Source of the DNA: DATKKM01 sp036741795
GTDB taxonomy: Bacteria > Chloroflexota > Dehalococcoidia > SM23-28-2 > RBG-16-64-32
Direction: 5' to 3'
DNA: 14,674 nt
NCBI GenBank assembly: GCA_036741795.1
Contig: DAINRO010000062.1
Location: 1-14,674 of the forward strand
Of this stretch, positions 1 to 6,198 are shown one piece after another; positions within the stretch are counted from its first letter, which is position 1; every line of letters begins with the position of its first letter. The translations under genes were made by a program, and so were the position numbers. The notes under the pieces were generated by a model. The model made no database searches, had not been told where the DNA came from, and saw only the letters and a program-made list of their open reading frames with translations.

Positions 1-78
1 TGGTCGGGGTGCCCGGATTCGAACCGGGGACCTCCTGGCCCCAAACCAGGCGCTCTAACCTGCCTGAGCTACACCCCG
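1..78 (-). tRNA. tRNA-Pro (anticodon UGG)
   Basis: The reverse complement folds into a complete cloverleaf: a 7-bp acceptor stem (CGGGGTG with CACCCCG), D arm GCTC/GAGC, anticodon stem CCTGG/CCAGG around loop TTTGGGG, a 5-base variable loop, and T arm CCCGG-TTCGAAT-CCGGG. The anticodon TGG lies at 41-43, which reads proline codons. Discriminator A is followed by a genome-encoded CCA at the window edge. The 5' end is only 10 nt from the stop codon of the metallophosphoesterase gene on the same strand, so it may be processed from that transcript; no separate promoter could be identified. Confidence 0.97.
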
Positions 79-88
79 AACCGTGGTC

Positions 89-799
89 TCAGTGTAGGGT
101 CTCCTCGTTCAGCCCGTCCAGAGCCGCCCTCGTCACCTCCACCCCATCCGGCCCGAGGCGCACGACGTTCACCGTCTGCGCCAGGTCCGGCGAGCCGCTG
201 TAGTACGCCGGCACTTTCCCGTCTCCTGCGGCGCCCGCTCCCGGCCAGTGGCCCAGCGCCACGTAGTCCGCGCCCGTCGCCGCTATCTCCTCGTCGCGGA
301 TCAGCCAGCTCCGATGACGATCGCGGTCGTCTCGCACCCAGTGGCCGTGCGCCGTCGCGATCTGCCACCGCGTCGTCCGCGGCCTCGGGTCTACAAGCGG
401 CGAGTAGTCGTGATAGTCCAGGTGCGGCCGCCCCCAGATCTCCAGGTCCATCTCTGTGTTCAGCCAGTCCTCCTCGCTGCTTACACCCAGCACGTGCACA
501 TTCGGCACGTCGGCCAGCCCGCCTCGTCGGTACACGGAGTCCACGGACAGGCAGTCGTGGTTGCCCGGCAGGATCACCACCGGCATCGCCGCGTCGCTCA
601 GGACCCGAGCCGCCCGGTCGATCTGCTCCAGCGGCAGCCGGTTGTGGTCGAAGATATCTCCGGCCAGCAGCAGTACGTCCGCTTCCAGCCGGAGGGCCGT
701 GTTCACGACCTTGCACAGCGGGTGAAACGACTCCGAGGACTTGCCGTCGATGTGGATGTCGGAACTGTGGACGAGCGTGATCTCGTGCGCGTCGCTCAT
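89..799 (-). CDS. Metallophosphoesterase (SbcD/Mre11-like calcineurin fold)
   Basis: This 236-residue protein belongs to the calcineurin-like phosphoesterases, hydrolases using two divalent metals; the C-terminal AYYSGSP stretch resembles the SbcD/Mre11 branch. Metal-site motifs run in order: D14-I-H16, G47-D48 (GDIFDHN), GNHD at 79-82, HGH at 151-153 and GHW at 183-185. The last motif is normally GHxH; here position 186 is Pro, so one expected metal ligand is absent. There is no capping domain or accessory nuclease subunit nearby, so the substrate cannot be named. The ATG overlaps the pyrD stop as ATGA and has no good Shine-Dalgarno of its own, suggesting translational coupling to pyrD. The family is secure; nuclease activity is a guess. 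Confidence 0.88.
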   Translation of the reverse strand: MSDAHEITLVHSSDIHIDGKSSESFHPLCKVVNTALRLEADVLLLAGDIFDHNRLPLEQIDRAARVLSDAAMPVVILPGNHDCLSVDSVYRRGGLADVPNVHVLGVSSEEDWLNTEMDLEIWGRPHLDYHDYSPLVDPRPRTTRWQIATAHGHWVRDDRDRHRSWLIRDEEIAATGADYVALGHWPGAGAAGDGKVPAYYSGSPDLAQTVNVVRLGPDGVEVTRAALDGLNEETLH

Positions 800-1752
800 T
801 TCGCCGGGACGCCAACCGGTGGCGCGTCCTTCAGGAGTGCGGCCCCCACGATCTCGCTCACATCTTCAACGCCGTTCTCGCTCAGCCACGCCTCGACCCC
901 ATCCACCACGTCCAGCGCCGCCCGCGGGTTCCGGAACGTCGCCGTCCCCACCTGCACCGCCGATGCACCGGCCATCAGGAACTCGATTGCGTCTTCGGCC
1001 GTCGTCACTCCGCCGCAGCCCACGATCGGGATATCTACCTCGCGCGCGACGTCGTTGACGATCTTCATCGCGATCGGCTTCAACGCCGGCCCCGACAGCC
1101 CGCCGGATCCCCATCCCAGCGCCGGCCGCCGCGAGCCAACGTCGATCGCCATCGCCGGGTATGTGTTGATCAGCGTCAGGGCGTCCGCGCCGGCATCCAC
1201 CACCGCCCGCGCCATCCCGACAATATCGCCTGCGCTCGGCGTCAGCTTCACCAGCAGCGGCAACCCCGTCTCCCGCCTCACAGCCCCGGTGACTTCTGCC
1301 GCCAGCCCCGGGTCGGCGCCGAACTCCATGCCGCTCTCGACGTTCGGGCAGCTGATGTTCATCTCGATACCGGAGACCCCGGGCGCGCCATCCAGCCGCC
1401 GTGCCAGCGTCGCGTAATCCCTTACTGACCAGCCGGCGATGTTGGCGATCACGGGCACGTCCCAGGTAGCCCAAACGGGCGCTACGTCCCGAAGGATCGC
1501 GTCGATCCCGATGTTCTGCAGCCCAATCGAGTTGATCATCCCTGCCGCCGTCTCAACGATGCGCGGCTGCTCATTGCCTTTTCTGGGTTTGAGGGTGATC
1601 GCCTTGGAGGCGATCGCACCCAGCCGCTGGATGTCGAACACCCTCTGGTACTCGATCCCGTTCGAGAACGTGCCAGAGGCGGTCATTACTGGGTTTACGA
1701 GCGAAAGGTTCCGCTTGCCGCCGGTGACAAGGTCAACTTTGAGGGAGGGCAT
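796..1752 (-). CDS. pyrD: Dihydroorotate dehydrogenase, class 1B catalytic subunit
   Basis: PyrD oxidises dihydroorotate to orotate, the fourth step of de novo pyrimidine synthesis, using FMN. The 318-residue length is normal for class 1. Visible landmarks are the N-terminal NPVMTASGTF, SKAITLKPRKGN (about 49-60), GLQNIG (77-82), NISCPNVESG with Cys135 as the class 1B catalytic base, LTLINTYPAMAID, the FMN-binding GGLSGPALKP (217-226) and GCGGVTTAEDA (245-255). Class 1B enzymes pass electrons to PyrK, and a pyrK gene is present about 11 kb away on the same strand. The ATG at 1752 lacks a Shine-Dalgarno, and a TATGAT box sits 7 nt upstream, which would place transcription start at the ATG (leaderless). 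The metallophosphoesterase gene follows with a 4-nt overlap. Confidence 0.97.
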   Translation of the reverse strand: MPSLKVDLVTGGKRNLSLVNPVMTASGTFSNGIEYQRVFDIQRLGAIASKAITLKPRKGNEQPRIVETAAGMINSIGLQNIGIDAILRDVAPVWATWDVPVIANIAGWSVRDYATLARRLDGAPGVSGIEMNISCPNVESGMEFGADPGLAAEVTGAVRRETGLPLLVKLTPSAGDIVGMARAVVDAGADALTLINTYPAMAIDVGSRRPALGWGSGGLSGPALKPIAMKIVNDVAREVDIPIVGCGGVTTAEDAIEFLMAGASAVQVGTATFRNPRAALDVVDGVEAWLSENGVEDVSEIVGAALLKDAPPVGVPAK

Positions 1753-1759
1753 TGTCTAA

Positions 1760-1765
1760 ATCATA
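1760..1765 (-). promoter_or_regulatory. Putative -10 element of pyrD (leaderless)
   Basis: On the minus strand TATGAT (5 of 6 matches to TATAAT) lies 7 nt before the pyrD ATG, putting the likely +1 at or next to the A of the start codon. No convincing -35 hexamer is seen at 16-18 nt spacing, and there is no ribosome binding site. It lies between the upstream gene's terminator and pyrD, where a pyrD promoter is needed. This is inferred from sequence only. Confidence 0.4.
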
Positions 1766-1789
1766 TCGCGGCGTGGTAGTCCGACATAG

Positions 1790-1819
1790 AAAATGCCCCC
1801 GGAATAACTTCCGGGGGCA
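1790..1819 (-). terminator. Rho-independent terminator of the small Cys/His gene
   Basis: A perfect 11-bp stem (TGCCCCCGGAA / TTCCGGGGGCA, 1794-1819) with a 4-nt loop is followed on the minus strand by TTTTCT. It starts 21 nt past the stop codon at 1841. The plus-strand side has no T-run, so termination is directional. It insulates pyrD from the upstream gene. Confidence 0.9.
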
Positions 1820-1840
1820 CATCGTTCGAGATCAACCAGG

Positions 1841-2137
1841 CTAGACAGACACGCCCTTGCCACCGGGCGCCCTCGCTGCCATCTCCGGGTCGTCGGCTGT
1901 GGACTTCGTTGGCGTGGCACGAATACCGCGCCAGGGGCTGGAGCCGCCGCCGGAGTCGTTGTCCCACACGTACTCGGTGGAGTTCTTGAACTCGCGCGCC
2001 TCACCGCACCGCTTGCAGCGGCCCTCGGACATCGAACCGCGGGGCGTGTCGATGATCCAGTGGTGCTGGCATACAGGCCCTTCCACCACTGCGGCCTCGT
2101 CTGTCGCGGGCCTTTCGATTACTTGCGTCTTCCCCAT
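1841..2137 (-). CDS. Small Cys/His-rich hypothetical protein (zinc-ribbon-like)
   Basis: This 98-residue soluble protein is not one I can name. Its core holds CQHHW near residue 23 and GRCKRCGEAREF about 16 residues later, so two Cys (CxxC) plus an upstream Cys and His pair could form a zinc- or other metal-binding knuckle. The rest is polar, Gly/Ser-rich and probably disordered, with no membrane segment. The ATG at 2137 is preferred over the in-frame GTG at 2140 because GGAGG ends 6 nt before the ATG but only 3 nt before the GTG. The gene is a single transcription unit with a consensus promoter and a strong terminator, suggesting high and switchable expression. The palindrome in the promoter spacer resembles CsoR-family sites, so a role in copper, other metal or sulfane-sulfur response is possible but unproven. 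Confidence 0.75.
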   Translation of the reverse strand: MGKTQVIERPATDEAAVVEGPVCQHHWIIDTPRGSMSEGRCKRCGEAREFKNSTEYVWDNDSGGGSSPWRGIRATPTKSTADDPEMAARAPGGKGVSV

Positions 2138-2233
2138 CACTTGCCTCCAGTCTGTTCCTTTCCTGCTGCCTTCTTACTTGACTCGTTCTCCAAGATGCTG
2201 GCTGCCTTATATACGTTACGGATTCTCACTTGG

Positions 2234-2261
2234 ATTATACCCCTGTGGGGTATCTTGTCAA
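2234..2261 (-). promoter_or_regulatory. Consensus sigma-70 promoter of the small Cys/His gene
   Basis: Read on the minus strand, TTGACA (2256-2261) and TATAAT (2234-2239) are both perfect hexamers separated by 16 nt. Predicted transcription start is near 2227, giving a leader of about 90 nt before the ATG at 2137. It is the strongest promoter match found in the window. Confidence 0.85.
2237..2253. promoter_or_regulatory. Operator-like palindrome, CsoR-family type
   Basis: ATACCCC-TGT-GGGGTAT is a perfect 7-bp inverted repeat with a 3-nt centre. It fills the spacer and overlaps the -10 of the small Cys/His gene promoter, so a bound repressor would block RNA polymerase. TACCC/GGGTA dyads of this kind are typical operators of CsoR/CstR/RcnR-family repressors, which sense copper, persulfides or nickel/cobalt. 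No regulator gene of that family lies in the window. The dyad is certain; its ligand is inferred. Confidence 0.65.
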
Positions 2262-2314
2262 GATTGATACTGTAATTACTTTCTAAATGTGTTTTCCGTG
2301 CAAAGCCTGCTATG

Positions 2315-2320
2315 TATACT
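2315..2320 (+). promoter_or_regulatory. Putative -10 element for mrp
   Basis: TATACT (5 of 6 matches to TATAAT) lies in the AT-rich divergent intergenic region about 48 nt before the chosen mrp ATG. No good -35 is seen at the expected distance (TTTTCC at 2292 with 17-nt spacing is poor). Confidence 0.35.
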
Positions 2321-2367
2321 TAGAACGGCCCCGGACGCGAATAGTTTCCCGTTTGGCCACCCAGAAC

Positions 2368-3447
2368 ATGACAGTTACGAAACAAGACGTCCTCAACGCC
2401 CTCTCCCAGATACAGGACCCCGACCTCCATCGCGACATTGTCACCCTCGGCTTCGTCCCCGAGGAGGACATCGCCATCAACGGCGACTCTGTCTCAGTGC
2501 GGATTGTGCTCACCACCCCCGCCTGCCCAGTCCGAGACGAGATGGCGGAGCAAGCAAGAACGCTCATCGAGGCGCTTCCCGGTATCGCGTGCGCCGACGT
2601 CACCATGGACGCCACCGTCCGCACAACTACCGCTGGTCGCCCCAAGACGATCGAAGGTGTGCGCAATATCATCGCCGTGGCGTCGAACAAGGGTGGCGTC
2701 GGGAAATCGACAGTCGCCGTCAACCTCGCTCTTTCTCTCAAGAATTTCGGCGCCAGCGTCGGACTCCTCGACGCGGACCTCACTGGCCCCAATGTCCCAA
2801 CCATGCTGGGGATCTCCGCCGGCTTCCAGGCTGACACCGGCTTGGCCATTGTCGAGAAGTACGGGATCCGCGCCGCTTCTCTTGGCTTCATGCTAAAGCG
2901 TAACCTGCCCGTCGTCTGGCGAGGCCCAATGATTGGCACGGGCGTCCGCCAGCTCATGCACGACCTCCCCTGGGCCGAAAACGGCGAACTCGACTACCTG
3001 GTGATCGACCTGCCGCCCGGCACCAGCGACGCCTCGATGAGCGCTGCCGGAGAGGCACCGATTGCCGGCGCTGTCGTAGTCACCACGCCGAACGCAGTTT
3101 CCGTCGAGGATGCCACGAAAGCCGTCACCATGTTCGAGAAACTGCAAGTGCCAGTGTTCGGCCTTGTCGAGAACATGAGCTACTTCGTCTGCCCACACTG
3201 CAACGAACGTACCTACATCTTCGGAGAAGGCGGCGCTGAGGCCATGGCGGACGAGCTGGGCGTTGATTTCCTTGGCTCCATCCCCCTGGAACCCGGCATC
3301 CGCGAGGGAAGCGACATCGGCATCCCGCTTGTCCAGGCCGACCCGGATTCTCCGGTGGCGCACTCATTCGCCCAGATCGCTCAGAAAGTCGCGGCGCGTA
3401 CCAGCGTCCAGCACTTCTTCGCCGAACCCGCCCCGGCCGGCGCGTAA
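2368..3447 (+). CDS. mrp: Mrp/ApbC iron-sulfur cluster carrier ATPase with N-terminal DUF59
   Basis: This cytosolic P-loop ATPase of the Mrp/NBP35 family assembles and transfers [4Fe-4S] clusters. The 359-residue protein has a MIP18/DUF59 domain (about 1-85, including DPDLHRDIVTLGFV and TTPACPVRDEM), then the ATPase: deviant Walker A SNKGGVGKST (106-115), DADLTGPNVPTMLG (135-148), WRGPMIGTGVRQL and Walker B-like VIDLPPGTSD (212-221). CPHC at 275-278 is the CxxC that bridges a cluster between two subunits. The ATG at 2368 is chosen because residues from there (MTVTKQDVLNAL) match the usual DUF59 start; an in-frame ATG at 2287 would add 27 unrelated residues overlapping promoter-like sequence. 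It is the first gene of a plus-strand run, with 43 nt to the next. Confidence 0.95.
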   Translation: MTVTKQDVLNALSQIQDPDLHRDIVTLGFVPEEDIAINGDSVSVRIVLTTPACPVRDEMAEQARTLIEALPGIACADVTMDATVRTTTAGRPKTIEGVRNIIAVASNKGGVGKSTVAVNLALSLKNFGASVGLLDADLTGPNVPTMLGISAGFQADTGLAIVEKYGIRAASLGFMLKRNLPVVWRGPMIGTGVRQLMHDLPWAENGELDYLVIDLPPGTSDASMSAAGEAPIAGAVVVTTPNAVSVEDATKAVTMFEKLQVPVFGLVENMSYFVCPHCNERTYIFGEGGAEAMADELGVDFLGSIPLEPGIREGSDIGIPLVQADPDSPVAHSFAQIAQKVAARTSVQHFFAEPAPAGA

Positions 3448-3490
3448 CATTCGCTTAACCCGCTAGCAATATCCCCGCAACTCCCGGGCG

Positions 3491-3865
3491 ATGGCGTTCC
3501 TTCATCATCGGGGCATGGCGACGCGCATGGTGCTCGGGAATCTCACGATTGATCGCGACCGCTTCGAGGCATTGATCGACGGACGCAAGGTCAATCTCAC
3601 CTTCGTCGAGTTCGACCTTCTCGGTGAGCTGGCCGACAGCGCAGGGAAAGTCCTCTCCCGTCCCCAGCTCCTCAAAGCGGTGTGGGACGAAGAGTCCACC
3701 TCCGGCGATCGAAAGCTCACGGTCCATATGTCCCGCCTGCGCAAGAAGTTGCGGGGAAGCGCCCCCTGGCAGATCGAAACGGTCACCAAGCGTGGATACA
3801 CGCTCGCCGATGTCGAAGATGCAGACGAGAAACCAGTGAAGGAGGAGAACAATGCAAAGGATTGA
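3491..3865 (+). CDS. Stand-alone OmpR/PhoB-type winged-helix DNA-binding protein
   Basis: The 124-residue protein is essentially a Trans_reg_C winged-helix domain: an N-terminal sheet around LGNLTIDRDRFEALIDGRKV (15-34), LTFVEFDLLGELAD (36-49), SRPQLLKAVW (56-65), recognition helix RKLTVHMSRLRKKL (74-87) and the wing IETVTKRGYTL (95-105), then an acidic tail. There is no receiver domain, and none could be encoded upstream because mrp ends 43 nt earlier, so it is not a phosphorylation-controlled response regulator of normal layout. The start is uncertain: ATG 3491, 3515 (MATRMVL) and 3527 all lack a clear Shine-Dalgarno. Its last 14 nt overlap the PII gene and it supplies that gene's ribosome binding site, so the two are made together. 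Regulation of nitrogen genes is plausible from this coupling but not shown. Confidence 0.85.
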   Translation: MAFLHHRGMATRMVLGNLTIDRDRFEALIDGRKVNLTFVEFDLLGELADSAGKVLSRPQLLKAVWDEESTSGDRKLTVHMSRLRKKLRGSAPWQIETVTKRGYTLADVEDADEKPVKEENNAKD

Positions 3866-4226
3866 GGCGATCATTCGTCCCGAAAAGCTACTCGATGTGA
3901 AGGCTGCCCTCGAGCGCCTCGGCTACGGCGGCATGACCGTCACCGAGGTCAAGGGCTTTGGGACTCAGCGCGGCGTCATGGAGGAGTGGCAAGGAAGCGA
4001 GTTCTGGATCGAGTTCCTTCCCAAGATCTGGTTCATGATCGTCGTCGATGACGCAGACGCTGACGAAGTGATCGATTGCATCTGCGAGAACGCCGCCACC
4101 GGCGAGGTAGGCGATGGCAAGATCTTCGTCTCGGACGTGCGCGACGCCGTTCGAGTACGCACCCGCCAGCGCGGTGCCGCCGCCCTGGTCGGAGGAACGC
4201 CGGTCACTTCACTCCGCTCATCCTGA
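3852..4226 (+). CDS. glnB: PII nitrogen regulatory protein (GlnB/GlnK family) with Tyr51 replaced by Phe
   Basis: PII trimers sense ATP/ADP and 2-oxoglutarate and bind target proteins through the T-loop. The 124-residue protein aligns with E. coli GlnB without gaps through at least residue 58. It has IIRPEKLLDVKAAL (7-20), GMTVTEVKGFG (27-37), T-loop QRGVMEEWQGSEFWIEFLPK (39-58), the signature TGEVGDGKIFV and the nucleotide-binding RVRTRQRG. At the T-loop, Tyr46 is Trp and Tyr51, the residue uridylylated or adenylylated in many bacteria, is Phe (TTC at 4002). Ser49, phosphorylated in cyanobacterial PII, is present. The C-terminus is about 12 residues longer than in E. coli. GGAGGAG (3841-3847) lies 4 nt before the ATG. 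No amtB or glnA is adjacent, so the GlnB versus GlnK label is arbitrary. Confidence 0.95.
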   Translation: MQRIEAIIRPEKLLDVKAALERLGYGGMTVTEVKGFGTQRGVMEEWQGSEFWIEFLPKIWFMIVVDDADADEVIDCICENAATGEVGDGKIFVSDVRDAVRVRTRQRGAAALVGGTPVTSLRSS

Positions 4227-4264
4227 GGGAATCGAAGGATCAGCGACGCCGCGTACCCGGCAGG

Positions 4265-5086
4265 CTAGAGCGTGAGGAAAACGCGCCGGTTTCCGTCGCG
4301 CGCGATCCGCCCGAACCCCTCACCCGGGAAGTGGCAGAACGCGGCCGGATGTCCCTCCGCTTCCAACCGCTCCATCACCTGCTTTCGTGTCGCTGCCGCC
4401 TGATCGCCATCGCTGTCTGCCATACAATTCCAGTCCGTCTGGTGGACTTGCGCCGGGTGATGAGCAACGTCTCCCGTTATCAGCAAGCTCTCACCGCCGG
4501 ACTTCAGAAGCACGCTGTGATGTCCCGGCGTGTGGCCCTTCGTCGGCATCGTGGTCAGATCGTCGGTCAACGCCAGTTCGCCATCGAACGTCTCGAGCAG
4601 GCCTTGGTCCATGAGCGGGACCACCTGCTGCATCTGCGGGTTGGACTGCAGACTCTCGGAGAACGCCTCGTAGTCCAGCTGCGGGGCGAAATAACGCGCA
4701 TTTGGGAACGTCGGCTTGCCGTCGGTGATGTTCCAGCCGACGTGGTCCAGGTGTAGGTGCGTGTGCACGACGATGTCCACGCTGTCCCGCGGCACGCCCT
4801 TCGCCTCCATGTCCTCCACCAGCTTGCCCTCGATTCCACCAAGCATCGCGATCGGACCGGGCCCGATTCCCGTGTCCACGAGCACCGTCTTTCCCGGCGA
4901 CCGCACGGCGTACGCCCCGGCGTCGGTGACGAACCGGTCCTCGCCGAAGCATGCTGGGTAGAGGTCTTTGTACTTCTCGAACTCCGCGAAAGGAACGTTG
5001 GGGAAGAAGAACCCCCATGGAAACAGCAGACCCGTGTCGTGCAGGGAGATCACCTCGCAACTCCCGATCGTGATCCGGTCCGTCAT
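4265..5086 (-). CDS. Metallo-beta-lactamase-fold hydrolase
   Basis: The 273-residue cytoplasmic protein has the full MBL metal-site set: HLHLDH (110-115, the HxHxDH motif), GHTPGHH (184-190), GDVAHH (205-210) with bridging Asp206, and His252 in CHFPGEGFG. The spacing and the N-terminal GSCEVISLHDTG fit the lactonase/glyoxalase-like hydrolases rather than secreted antibiotic-degrading enzymes, and there is no signal peptide. The substrate is unknown. GGAGGGG sits just ahead of the ATG and overlaps the stop of the upstream luciferase-family gene, from which it is 3 nt away, so the two are one operon and may act in succession on a ring-containing or ester compound (inference). It converges on the PII gene with 38 nt between the stops and no clear terminator there. 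Confidence 0.9.
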   Translation of the reverse strand: MTDRITIGSCEVISLHDTGLLFPWGFFFPNVPFAEFEKYKDLYPACFGEDRFVTDAGAYAVRSPGKTVLVDTGIGPGPIAMLGGIEGKLVEDMEAKGVPRDSVDIVVHTHLHLDHVGWNITDGKPTFPNARYFAPQLDYEAFSESLQSNPQMQQVVPLMDQGLLETFDGELALTDDLTTMPTKGHTPGHHSVLLKSGGESLLITGDVAHHPAQVHQTDWNCMADSDGDQAAATRKQVMERLEAEGHPAAFCHFPGEGFGRIARDGNRRVFLTL

Positions 5087-5089
5087 CTG

Positions 5090-6142
5090 CTACCCCTCCG
5101 CGTTCACTTCATTTAGCAGCCGCATAAACCGCCCCAGTGTCTCGACGCGCTCACCGATGTCCCGCCCGTCGGGGTCCGCCGAAATCGTCGTCACACCGGC
5201 GTCACGGTAGGCGCGGATCCGGTCCTTCACCATCTCGTCCGTGCCCAACAGGTTCGTCTTCAGCACCATCTCATCCGGGATCAATGCCGTCGCACCCTCC
5301 CGGTTGCCCTCCAACCACAGCCTCTGCGCCTCTTTCGCCACGTCCTCGTAGCCCGCGCGCTGGAAGGCAGCGTTGTAGAAGTTGTGCTCCTTCGATCCCA
5401 TCGCTCCCAGCGTAAAGGCGAGACCCGGCCGCCGGCGCGGCAACAGCGACTCGACGTCGTCCGAGAACGCGACCACACCCCCGGCGCGGATATCGATGTC
5501 CGACATAGACCGGCCAGCCCTCTGCGCACCGCGCTTCATGTCCTCGAAGAACACGTCCGCGTGCTCTGGCATAAACGATGTCCCAAGCCAGCCGTCAGCC
5601 ATCTCGCCCGTCATCTCCAAACTCTTCGGACTCAAGGTCGCAAGATAAACCGGCACCGGATCGACGGCGCCCAGGGATGACTTGATCGACTTCCCTTCGC
5701 CGCCGGGCAGCGGCAACTTGTACACCTTGCCGTCGTAGGCTACGCGCTCGCCCGCCATCACCAGGCGCGCGATGTCGATGGTCTCGCGCATCCGCTGGAT
5801 GGGCATCTTGTACGGGATCCCATGCCACCCCTCGATGACCTGAGGCCCGCTAACCCCCAGCCCCAGGAGAAACCTCCCGCCAGTAAGCACTTGGAGCGTC
5901 GCTGCGGTCATCCCGGTTAACGCCGGAGTCCGCGTGCCCGCCTGCAGGATCCCCGTCCCCAGCTTGATCGTCGAGGTCCGCGCCGCCACGAAGGCCAGCG
6001 GTGAGATCCCGTCGGAGCCCCACGCCTCGGCGAACCACGCCGAGTAGACGCCCATCTTCTCCGCCTCCACCACGAAATCCACCGCCTCGGCCCAGTTCTC
6101 CCGGCCGAACCCGAAGCTAACGGAAGCGCGCACCTGGCTCAT
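5090..6142 (-). CDS. Luciferase-like monooxygenase family oxidoreductase (probably F420-dependent)
   Basis: The 350-residue protein has the bacterial-luciferase TIM-barrel layout: FVVEAEKMGVYSAWFAEAWGSD (23-44), LAFVAARTSTIKLGTGILQAGTRTP (49-73), TLQVLTGGRFLLGLGVSGPQVIEGWHG (82-108), then RMRETIDIARLV and PVYLATLSPKSLEMTGEMADGWLG. These fit the branch containing F420-dependent methylene-tetrahydromethanopterin reductase and glucose-6-phosphate dehydrogenase relatives, where no NAD(P)H motif is expected. The cofactor (F420 versus FMN) and substrate cannot be fixed from sequence. The ATG at 6142 has no Shine-Dalgarno; a weak TTGTAG / 17 nt / TAGCGT pair lies just upstream, so a very short leader is possible. 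The MBL hydrolase gene follows after 3 nt. Confidence 0.9.
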   Translation of the reverse strand: MSQVRASVSFGFGRENWAEAVDFVVEAEKMGVYSAWFAEAWGSDGISPLAFVAARTSTIKLGTGILQAGTRTPALTGMTAATLQVLTGGRFLLGLGVSGPQVIEGWHGIPYKMPIQRMRETIDIARLVMAGERVAYDGKVYKLPLPGGEGKSIKSSLGAVDPVPVYLATLSPKSLEMTGEMADGWLGTSFMPEHADVFFEDMKRGAQRAGRSMSDIDIRAGGVVAFSDDVESLLPRRRPGLAFTLGAMGSKEHNFYNAAFQRAGYEDVAKEAQRLWLEGNREGATALIPDEMVLKTNLLGTDEMVKDRIRAYRDAGVTTISADPDGRDIGERVETLGRFMRLLNEVNAEG

Positions 6143-6198
6143 CGAATGGCAACGCTAGCAGAACCGGCCTACGCCTACAAGGGGTGGAGTCGAGTCGC

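Noticed and set aside
1..78. tRNA-Pro as an attachment site for an integrated element
   Set aside because: No integrase, no second copy of the tRNA 3' end and no phage or plasmid genes are in the window; the flanking genes are housekeeping.
69..815. 248-codon minus-strand frame overlapping the phosphoesterase
   Set aside because: It is a shifted frame of the real gene, Arg/Gly/Ala-rich and without motifs.
248..1417. 389-codon open frame on the plus strand across the phosphoesterase and pyrD genes
   Set aside because: It is antisense to two clear enzyme genes; its product is Arg/His/Pro/Ser-rich with no domain, as expected from GC-rich codon bias.
2287..2367. N-terminal extension of Mrp by 27 residues
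   Set aside because: It overlaps a -10-like element, has no similarity to the DUF59 start, and the internal ATG at 2368 gives a normal family N-terminus.
4227..4264. Shared terminator between the converging PII and MBL genes
   Set aside because: No stable hairpin with a T-run is visible on either strand.
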